Below are positions 29,171 to 39,500 of a stretch of DNA of 64,000 bases, in pieces (the first letter of the stretch is position 1; every line of letters begins with the position of its first letter). Location of the stretch: assembly GCA_951799405.1 (NCBI GenBank), contig OX637351.1:9952251-10016250 (forward strand), in the 5' to 3' direction. The position numbers and the translations under genes are program-made. This DNA is from Agapetus fuscipes (Eukaryota > Arthropoda > Insecta > Trichoptera > Glossosomatidae). The notes below the pieces were generated by a model. That model saw only the letters and a list, made by a program, of their open reading frames with translations. It was not told where the DNA came from and did not search any database.

Positions 29171-31308
29171 GGTCGGGGACATCCACGATATGAATAACTG
29201 CTTTAAATTCTGCATCATTTATTTTTTAACCGCACTTGCACAATTGTGTGATCCTTCAACTAAAGTGCTATAAAAAAATAGTAAATTTTTTTACAGCATT
29301 ATCCCTGAAGGATCGCATATGGTGTGTGGAACCTATTTATATTCACAGACTACAAGTCAAAAAAATAGTGTTTGTTAATATCCCGTATGTTCTACATGTT
29401 GGTACACTGTGATAACAAAAAGCTTTGACATGTAGACCTGAGAATACAATATCTAAATTTTGCTCTAATTACCTGACTTGTAATTACATGACTTGTACTA
29501 AGAGGGCAGCATTAGCTTGTGTACTGTGCATGTTAATCTGCCCCAGAGCTGCTGGTGCTGTAAACATGATGTCAAATTGAATTTACTTTTCGCTTGTTCA
29601 TGTGCAATCTTTACATTGTTTAAAAGAGTCAAAGAGATATTTTTTACTGTACACTACTTAATTAGCTTTAAATAAAATATTTTAGTTGTTAATTTTATGG
29701 TTACAATAAATGGGCTTGTGGCAAATTGAAAAATCCCTTGATAAGGATGTGTCAAATAATGGGGTTTAGAAAAAAATGTTATTCTCTTAAATCGGGGACT
29801 TTTTTTGTATTTCACAGCACTGTGTACAAATCTTGACAACTTTGGAATCTTGGAAATTTGGAAATCTTCATTGGCAAATATTTATTTATAAATGGAGTCG
29901 GAACAGTCAAAATTTCCCTCTGCAAGGTGATGTCACAGGTGTAGGTGACTAGGGTGCTTAGCAACCAACTATGAAAAATTGTGTTGGGCTTGCAAGGGTT
30001 AAGTGAAAAATAAACTCTAACGGGGCTATTCTTAGACATTTTATTCGTCTTTCTTGGTTTTCGTCCTCTTTCTTTTAGTTTGGTTTTCTTCTTGAAAATG
30101 TGACTTATATGTCATCATCATTTCCCACCAAATGAATGTCACAAGTCCATTGCTTTTCCACAAAAAACTTTTTTTACACAATGAGAATTTGTTGTTGAGC
30201 TGAATTTAGGTTTCAATGAAAAGAATGTAATTAATTTGACGATAATAGGATTTCTTTAGATTTTACTGTTATATGGACTGAATGTACAAATAATTATTTT
30301 TATAAACCACAAAATATTTTTAGAAAATTAGGCTTAAGTACATGCTACAGAACAACTATACCTAACAATCTGCCAAATATCTTAAATTATTTTTAAAATC
30401 ACATTGTTCATAATGTTATTTTGGTTTCGATATGTAACTAAATATAGTCTTATGAATTTATGTAAAATATTAAATTGTTAAATAAATCATTTTTACATAA
30501 AATGTTTTTACTTTATAGCAGTCCAAAGGAACTTTAATGTTTTGTATTCGTTGGAAGAAAAAAAAGTGGTTTCGACGGAAATGAGTTGTCCTGCACCAGG
30601 ACATGACATGTCAATAAACCTAATTTGCCAAACCCGTCCGTCCATCCGTCCGTCCGTATGGATGTATGGATGTCCCAGCTGAAACTACTGATCGCAGAGA
30701 CACCAATTTTTGGATTTAGGGAATTGACAACCACAGATTTTGATTTGGCACCAACCTGAAAATTCAACATGGCTGCCATACAAAAAAAACATAAAATTGC
30801 ACTTTTCTCAAAAATTGCTCTAATGATTTTCTTTAAATTTTCAGTGTGTTCGTTCATTAAATTTTTGCCAATAAAATTAGATAAGACAACACTCTTGCTA
30901 ATCTGCGTCTGTGGGTTGCCATATAAAAGAAAAAAGTGATTGTGATTTTCTCAGAAATGGAAGCATTAACAAAAATATAATGTTCTACAATATTACGCGT
31001 AATATAATTTTTTATACAAAATTAAAAACTTTGAAAAAAAAAATTGACTTCTAGTTATCTTACAGCTTCAAAATTGGTCCTCCACTGTCCTTATCCCCGT
31101 CCAATCTCCTATATTGCTGAGCCATGAGATCTGCTTCCTGCCGACACTTGTTTTCCCTCGAGCAACAATCAAATGCGGCAGGTCCGTACTCTTCCCTTCA
31201 ACATGATGATGTCAACATAAATGTAAAATTGTAATAAACAGATTTTATTTAAATATTTATTTTGTACAAAACAACCATTTTTAATAATGTCAATAGGTAC
31301 ATATAGAT
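29171..31308. other. FNIP 3' flank / convergent spacer
   Basis: AT-rich. Possible FNIP polyadenylation signals are AATAAA at 29671, 29705 and about 30007. A 28-bp end of the MITE seen at 60564-60804 is at 30022-30049. Around 30590-30900 there is a stretch with tandem CCGTCCGTC units and sequence typical of a dispersed repeat. No gene is recognised. Confidence 0.4.
29671..29676 (+). terminator. Candidate FNIP poly(A) signal
   Basis: First AATAAA after the terminal-exon array, followed by T/GT-rich sequence. If used, all extra exon copies are included in the 3' UTR. Confidence 0.35.
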
Positions 31309-31727
31309 CAGAGGTGCCCAAACGGTCGATCGCGAAGGGTTTTGAAGTCGATCGCCGAGGATATCAAAAAATCCCCCCCCCCCCCCGTCAACAGAATTTT
31401 TAAAAAGTATAACAAAAAAAAATGAATATACGCATAAAAGACATCGTCCATCGTTCAGACATCAGTAGCGAGCAGAACTCCGAAGAAGTCGCCCATAGAG
31501 GAGACGAAACGTAAGCTGAAAGTCTTCAAGAAAGTCTTCAAGAAAGAATAAAAAGAAAAAAGAAGAAGACAAGCAAAAACATGGACCACGGTCAAAACCC
31601 GGAACCAGAAAATCAAGCAAAAAAAAATGTTCATCCCTGGGCTAAACAGTTAAGTAAAATCGATCGATCTCCTATTCATAAATTTTTGCTAAGTCGATCT
31701 CCTCAAGAAAAAGTATGGGCACCCCTG
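31309..31727 (+). mobile_element. hAT-type MITE, 419 bp
   Basis: Ends are CAGAGGTGCCCA and GGGCACCCCTG, the classic hAT MITE pattern. A perfect 8-bp target duplication ATATAGAT lies at 31301-31308 and 31728-31735. The interior holds a poly-C tract and an A-rich stretch. No transposase. Confidence 0.9.
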
Positions 31728-31997
31728 ATATAGATCATCTGCTACAATCTATGTGCGCTTTAGTCAGATGGACGGAATCAACTTTCAAGTGTAGTGTGTG
31801 AAATGAAAAGTTACGGAATAAATTTTGATAAAAATCTATTTACACAATACACTTACTGCGTGTGATCTAAATCTAATACAAATATTGCTCAATACTTTCT
31901 TTAGTTTTATGGACGGATCGCTTTCTACATTTCAACCACCTTTATTCATTCTTACTAACAATAATACTTCCACTTTCAATTTGGAGAGAGCACGTTT

Positions 31998-32255
31998 ATC
32001 CCTTAACTTATAGGTTGGTATGCGGCAGACCACCCGTGCCTTAGAAAATGGTTCACTTTGCCAATGTAACCCCTGTTTCAGGGAAGGTCGGCAAGAGTTG
32101 CAGGGTGTATGTTCATTTGAGATTTGGGTTTTTATTGTTGTAGGTTCACATGCGGCGTGTGCAAGCTCAAACTTAACCTGTCCGCTTGTGAGAATGCATA
32201 TAATGTGAATTCCCAATGTTACATATCTTTGCGACTTAGATTAGATTAGATAGAT
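31998..32255 (+). mobile_element. SINE-3, full length
   Basis: Starts CTTAACTTATAGGTTGGTAT and ends CTTAGATTAGATTAGATAGA. It lies between the FNIP and RPGR 3' ends. Confidence 0.8.
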
Positions 32256-32512
32256 TGGACGTCTGTTTCATATATTTGTTTGGTTTCATTGAAGTATAAA
32301 TTGATGTTTAGTGTGTGTTAGAAGACCATTGAAATTGATTGAGACTCATGGAAATCTTTGTCTTGGAATGAAGGTATATATTTCAAGTCCTTTTGTTCAG
32401 GGTTCACAGTATACTGCACGTCCTAGAGTTGGTTTGGTCTCCGATAATGTCTCCCTCTAAAGCTGCTTCTGTAAACAAAATAATATATTTTTGTATAAAT
32501 CATTGTAGAACA

Positions 32513-32590
32513 AATGGTTTCCCATTTCGATGTTTATTTCAAATGTAAAATAGAATACTGGCAAGGTATCAGCCTTCAGGAGGAGCTGAA
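32513..32590 (+). mobile_element. SINE-1 internal fragment
   Basis: A short degenerate match to the SINE-1 body (TTTCCCATTTCGATGTTTAT, then GGCAAGGTATCAGCCTTC). Confidence 0.5.
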
Positions 32591-32659
32591 TGCCGTTACA
32601 TTATTATTTCTGCTTTACACTATTGCTTTTGCTGGTTTTTGAAATGTAATAATTATGTT

Positions 32660-32665
32660 TTTATT
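32660..32665 (-). terminator. Candidate RPGR poly(A) signal
   Basis: AATAAA on the minus strand, about 115 nt downstream of the RPGR stop at 32780. Confidence 0.4.
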
Positions 32666-32779
32666 CCAATGTAAAACCTGTTTGTTTGCTCAATAAATAA
32701 ATAAAATCTCTTCAGGCCATTCAACCTTGAAATTAAGATCCAAAATTAAATTTGTTGCCAAACTCAAAGAAAACATTTC

Positions 32780-33595
32780 TCATGAAATGTAAATACTGGA
32801 AATGCACGCGAGTTGACTGTCTTTGATTATTTTGCGCAATGCCAATGGAAAAGATTTTGTTTCACCTTTTAGTGTGGTGCTATCCGGCACCGTTGTGTCT
32901 CCCCTCATGCAAGATCCACTGAAGAACCTGCTGGTCTTCTTCTCCTGCATCTGCACCGCTTCTTGCACCGCTTGCTGCGTCCCCCCCACCAACTCCTGCA
33001 TCTCCTCCGACCTCTGAATAGGAATCACAGCTTGCGTCTTGGCCGCTTTAGTCGCTAGAGGACTCGACTTATCCGAATGGCAAATAATAGTCTCATTCTC
33101 CGACTTTTGACTGCTGGACGTAGACTTCACAGTTTTCTGGCTGACTTCACTCTTCGTTGACATATTGGGACTGTGCTGCAAGGTTTCCGGGACCTTTAAT
33201 AAATCTACTTCTGTTACAGTCGCCTCGTTGATCTCAGTTGTTCCTTGATCAACCATATCTTTAACGTTTTCTTTCACATCGTCGGCAATGCTCTCCACTT
33301 CTTGGATTACTTCTTCTACAGGTTTCTGAATGATTTCAATGACAGTTTCCTGTCGTACTATTGTGATCATCTGCTCTGGGTTTTCCTCTCCCACCTTCAT
33401 GATGTCCGCAGTGGAGATGTGCAGGTTTTCCCCGTTGCTTGTGTTTGTGAGTTCGTTGATATTGATGATATGAGACCCGCTGACATTTGCATCCAGGGAG
33501 TCCATAGAAATCTTCTCCAGGTTCTCCACCTGGTTCACAATGTTCATGTTGATATTATCTTGAGCAGCTTCCATCTGGTTCATGCTGGGCGGGAT
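32780..33595 (-). CDS. RPGR: RPGR exon 8 (acidic C-terminal tail, stop)
   Basis: Enters in phase 0 at IPPSMNQMEAAQDN and runs 271 codons to TGA. It is rich in Glu, Val, Thr and Ser (EVIQEVESIADDVKENVKD), likely disordered or coiled. A splice before the stop is possible, so the last residues are less certain. Confidence 0.8.
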   Translation of the reverse strand: MPPSMNQMEAAQDNINMNIVNQVENLEKISMDSLDANVSGSHIININELTNTSNGENLHISTADIMKVGEENPEQMITIVRQETVIEIIQKPVEEVIQEVESIADDVKENVKDMVDQGTTEINEATVTEVDLLKVPETLQHSPNMSTKSEVSQKTVKSTSSSQKSENETIICHSDKSSPLATKAAKTQAVIPIQRSEEMQELVGGTQQAVQEAVQMQEKKTSRFFSGSCMRGDTTVPDSTTLKGETKSFPLALRKIIKDSQLACISSIYIS

Positions 33596-36500
33596 CTGTA
33601 ATAAAAATATCTCTATTCAGTTCACATCCAGCATTACTTTTGAATGACAAACTGGGTTCGGCGCGACCAAGTTAACCATCCCATCCTCTGCATATCTGAG
33701 CATGTGCTGGCTCAAACCCATCTCAAGGGGCGAAAACATGTCAGCCAAATATGAAGGAGCTGCACCATTTACAACTTTGTAAACCATCAAACAAACACGT
33801 TAGACCATCCTCAGGAAAACGAAACCAATGCAGTTAAGAAACTACTCCACAGTTAAAAGATAACTATGGAGTAAAAGTCTCGCTGCTGAATTGATGGTGC
33901 CTGGATTCAAGTATCAGCTACATTTTGTGGTATACCTTGAGAGGTGGCAGGCCCTGCTTGTGTGTGAGAGTCCGCCTGGCGGTGATCACAGTGTGGTGCC
34001 CCCCACAGGCCGCGCCCAGCACCCTGTACCCCTGCAGCAGCTGCACCAGCGCGGGGACGCTCACATCCTGCTCCAGGTTGCCGTTCACACTGTCGGCTCC
34101 TACAGGACACAGCGCTCCACACATGTACAGCAAACCACTCTCTGGAATGAAAAAATAAAAAAATCAGAGGGAAAGGTTGAAAAAAAGGTCAACAGAACAA
34201 AAGCCTGCTCTAAAAGTTTGATTGAATGCAATTGGTTACCACACAAATTGGGAAAAGAAAAAATTATATATCTGTTAAAAGGTATTTTTATAGAGTGCAT
34301 CTTTTTCAGGGTTAGATAGGATCATTGAGAAGATGCTTGAGCATTTCCTCATTTTGAATTATTTATTTATTTATTTACGGCCTAAGCCTTTTACAAAAAA
34401 GTACAATGTTAAGTGAGTTTATACAAAACTGCGAAAAAATAAAATAAAACAATAAAATACTAGAAAAAAAAAATATGAAAAACAATAAAATACAAAAAAA
34501 ATATATATATATGAAACATTGCAGTAAAAAACAAAAAAAATAACCAAGAAAAGAAAAGAAAAAATAAACCTGTATGTATATAAACAGAAGGTTAGAAACA
34601 AAGCAAAAACATATTAAAATTAAAACTGCAAAAACCATCAAATATCATTAATAAAATATTTAATAAAATATTTATTAAGTGCCAACTTGTACATATTAAT
34701 ATTATTGCAATGTTGACCGACACTTTGATAGGTATTGCCCAAGCGTTGGATTCGATTTATGGAGCAATTATGATAATGCGTGGTCGATGCAACTACAAGG
34801 TGGTAGAGATATCTTTGTCTAGTTTGAATATTTGGTATAAAAACAATTATCTGGTCTAACAGAACTGCAGAATCAATTAAAGAGTGGATGATTTTGAAAA
34901 AAGTCAATAAATCAATTATATCCCGCCTTTCCGAGAGATCACAATATCATTATATCGCACGTTTAATAATAAAGAGCATTAACTCAAAAAACATGAATGT
35001 TGGGAAATCACGTTTGAAGTTCAGACATCCAGTACAACTTGTATGGGATGAAAAAGGCGGCCGATGTTTTATCTCGGTCATATTCGTCCAAATTGAACGG
35101 CTGTCGCATTCTACCTATTCTTCTCGCATCGTTCTTGCGTTTTATTACAAAATCTCGATTTTCCCAATTTTCGAGTTATTTCTCTTTATTATTAAACGTG
35201 CGAAAAGCTTACATGAATCTATTTGCCCACTCGACAGCCCTGGGTGGGCCATGGCTGAATTCAGGATTCTCCACTCTAGCTTGTCCTTGACCTTTTATCT
35301 TTAGCCACACATGTCCACTTGGCTGACACCGCCCATTATTGGCTCTCCTGATCTCCCTCGGCCTTGTGGTGCTGAGGGTGTTAGCTGCTTAATGGATTAT
35401 TACGGTAAAGGGGCATAAAATCATGCTGCATGCATTGAGTTATAACAGAATGGAGTCAAAACTATTTTGATGAAAGTGGACACTATATCCATTTAAGCCT
35501 ACCTTCACATATATCTTTGTTACTTTGAAAGAAAATAATGATACTCCAAGTGTCACCACACTGTCAACAAGCAATAGGTAAGTTTTTAGTTTTTTCTTGG
35601 CATTACTAAAATGTCTTTCCTGCCCTGAATACGCGTTGGCATTATTGGGTGTCGAAACGAAAGGTAGAGAAAAGTATTCTGTGGTGTTTGGCAGGTCTAG
35701 TTGATAAGTAAGCCTTGTAATATATATTACAATGCCGTAAGCTAGTTTCGTCCCCACCAACATTATAGGTAGCTCAACAGATGCACATCTCACCTGTGAG
35801 GAAAGCGCTGTGTTCCTTGCCGGCAGCTGCGTGCACCACCTTCTCCCCCTTGAAGGCATCTTCCCCGATGCTCTGCGGGGTCTCGGTGTAAGTGGTGGTG
35901 GAGCCGAGCCCCAGCTGTCCCCGCGCCCCGTCCCCCAGCGCCAGCCACGCGCCCGTGTCTGCTCTCTGTAGCAGCACGTGGCGCGCGCCCGCCGTGCAGC
36001 TGCTCACCGGGGGGACGTCCTCTAGCAAGCGCGGGACAGGGGAGCGGGAGCCCCAGCCAGGGGAGCCACACCACAGCAGGCCTCCTGACTCTGGAAACAT
36101 AACAGAAAATAGCATCCCATCCTAAGTCTACTTGCTAATGTTTTAAAGTTTGATTAAGGCTTATCATTCACATTGGAAAGCCTTAGCAAATAGGCTCTTC
36201 CCGCGCACAACATTCTGAGATAAGTTAAAAAATAAGCAGACAAAATTAACTACTTACTAGAATATGCAATTCATATTTGCAAAATAAAACTTTTAACAAG
36301 GAAGTTGATAACATTATAGCTTCAGGCTGTTTGACTGAAGTTCTGCAAAGTACAACACTCAGATACCTTTAAATAATTTTCTAGTGTCCCTCAAGGATCC
36401 AACTTAGGTCCGTTGATCTTTATTATATTCATTGCCGATATAAAAGATGTCATTTAGTATGTAGTACTCCTGACTTTTTAAACAAAATCAGCTTATTTTT

Positions 36501-39500
36501 TCTATATTCCAAATATTTTTCCACAATCAGGGTTTTTGATGAATGACTTGGCTAATTTGGAGACTGCAGATTGATGTGCATTGCTCACCGGTGATGAACA
36601 TGGAGTGATGGTGTCCGCAGGCGATGTGAGTGACAGTCTCTCCCAAGGGCAGCTTCTGAAAGCTGAGGCAGCCCAGGGACTCCGGCCCCAGTCCCAGCTG
36701 GCCGTTGGTGTTGGAGCCACAGCCATATACACTGCCACTCTCTGTAAATAATGTGTTCACATCACAGCTTAACAGAACGCAGCTGGTGTCAGTATAGCGG
36801 ACGTTGTGATGTTAAGAGTCTATTTTGTTTGTCTTTAACAAAATACTCATAAAACATAAATAAGAATACCTACAGTGGTACCTCCAGATACAAATGGCCT
36901 AACATACGAGTTAAGCAAAAAAAAATCTTATTTTAAGTTTTTGTGCAGACAAGTCGCTGCCTTAGTTCTTGTTTATCGTAAACGCCATTGAGAAAATTTT
37001 ACATGAGCAATGTTTGCATGTGTACCTACTGGACCAATGTGTCATATAAAAACAAGAAATTTAAATTATAAATATTTAAAAGAACTCTCACATTATCGAG
37101 TTTTACGGTTTTTTTTAGCTCAGATTGTGTAGAATTTGATTCATAAGACAACTGCATGAAAAAGTCATCTTTGACAAGATTGGCGTACGTATACGGTAAA
37201 CAAGAACTGGGGGAGCGAAGTACTTAAATAATAAAGGTATATTTTTTAATCTTTATAAATGCTCATTTTTGAATATCATGGAAAGTAAAGACTATTTGTA
37301 CCTACCATGTTTAATGACGGTATTGCATGTCATTAAAATATTATTGACAATGTGCAACGGCCAATACAGATAGATAATAATGGCAACACAGAAAATACTG
37401 ATGCTAATCTCTCCTGGATAATCATTTGTTTTAGCGTTTTTACCATGTGTGAGTCACACACATGCAATATCTACGGGTCAACACTAGCTATGAATATAAT
37501 ATAGGAATTAATGTATATGTGTATGTGTATGTGTATGTATGTGTATTTGTAGATACTAACAATAAGAAAATAACCCAGAAAAACATAATGGGAAAATGCA
37601 GGACAGAGAGTTATAATTTCAGCAGTAACTCTGTGAAAGTTCATATTTAAAAACTTGAATTTTGTGATAATTCACGTATTGAGTTTATTTTGTTCACTAC
37701 CAGTTTCGAGAGAAGCAGTACATCTTCAGATATAAAATGAATTCTTTTCATTGAACACTTAGGGCCTGTTGCACCAAACTCCAATCAGACGAAAATCAAA
37801 ATTAAGTGTGATTTCTCCCTTTCAAATCAAACAATTGATTGCATATACGTAAGTCAGCTGATGTGAATCATATTTCCTGTTCAAATTCCATCACATTTTT
37901 ACCAACTTTCGAGAAATATTTAACCGAGGTCCTTACCAGAACTAAGCAATCAAATTTGATGTTTCAATCAAATATTGATTGGAGGTTGGTGCAACAGGCC
38001 CTAAGATGTGAGGTACTGCTTCTTCCAAAACTGGTGGTGTACAAAATTAACTCAAAAAGTGAATTTTCACAAAATTTAATTCTATTAAAATTTATCCAAT
38101 AATTTACTGGTGATGTCACGAAGTCGAGGGATATTTTGAATGTTCTTAGTCAAAGTTTTTTTTTTAAATCAATTTATCTTCTATATGAGTGTGAGAAATA
38201 ATAAATTTATAAGAGAGGCCAATAACTTTAAGTTTGTTTTGTTAAGAAGTCCTGCCGATAACATTTCATGCCGTAGGTCTAGGGTTTGATCTCCATCAAA
38301 AGTGTCACAAATGATTTCCCATTCCGATGTTCTCAGCTCAAGCTCATTCTGCATTGCCAGAGAGTATATTCAGTCACTTCAGCATATAAAAACAGCAAAA
38401 TCAAAACATCAAAAGCCTGCAAGCTCATCAAAATGCAAATAAGCATGTGTTACCTGAAAGTATGACAGTGTGCTCTGCCCCAGCTGCGATGGCCTTGACT
38501 CCCTTGGCCTCCTCAGGCAGCTGGATGTACTGCGGCAGCGGCTGCGACTCCTGGCTGCCGATGCCCAGCTGCCCAGAGGCATTACACCCACACCCATACA
38601 GCTGGTCATTATCTGCAACACACAAGGACAGGGAATGCCCAGCTGCCCTGAGGCATTACACCCACACCCATACAGCTGGGCATTATCTGCAACACACAAG
38701 GACAGGGAATGCCCAGCTGCCCTGAGGCATTACACCCACACCCATACAGCTGGGCATTATCTGCAACACACAATGACAGGGAATGCCCAGCTGCCCTGAG
38801 GCATTACACCCACACCCATACAGCTGGGCATTATCTGCAACACACAAGGACAGGGAATGCCCAGCTGCCCTGAGGCATTACACCCACACCCATACAGCTG
38901 GGCATTATCTGCAACACACAAGGACAGGGAATGCCCAGCTGCCCTGAGGCATTACACCCACACCCATACAGCTGGGATTATCTGCTAGCTATGTGAGTGT
39001 GTAGCTGTGTTTACATTTGCGTTGCGATCTTGTTCGATTCTTGTTAGAAGACAGATTAGTACCTATGTTGAAATGTTGAAGTAATTCTTGAAAATTTTCA
39101 GCTCATTGTAAAGGATTGCAATAGAAGCAGGATCTTTACATTATTACGAGGTAATTTAAGAAAATAAAAATAAAAACCAAACTGTTTGGATACAAAATAA
39201 TGCTGATAAAGATAAATTTGAAAATGATCTTCGAAAATATGACATTTTCTTTTCAAAATGAAAACCGTTGACAATAACATTGTGTGATATGTAGGAAATA
39301 CAAAAAGAACGTAAATTTCCACAAAGAAATAAAAAAATAATTCAATATCTCTCCTACATAATTTCAATTTTCTTTATTCTTGATTTTATTCTTTATACAC
39401 ATTTTTTCACTTTACATCACTCTTTCTGTTTACAGTGCCAAACATCAAGTTCAAGGTATACCTGTGAGAATGATGGTATGCTTCTGGCCGGCCGCCAGCA

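Noticed and set aside
28271..29186. Series of minus-strand frames of about 90-110 codons
   Set aside because: Antisense shadows of the 131-bp FNIP exon array.
34375..34641. Phe/Tyr-rich minus-strand frame that could look like membrane protein
   Set aside because: Translation of A-rich low-complexity intron sequence. No start context, no similarity, and within RPGR intron 6.
38409..38699. Longer RPGR exon using an upstream repeat acceptor
   Set aside because: It changes frame at the unit boundary and loses the RCC1 pattern. The 38612 acceptor keeps phase with exon 3 and homology.
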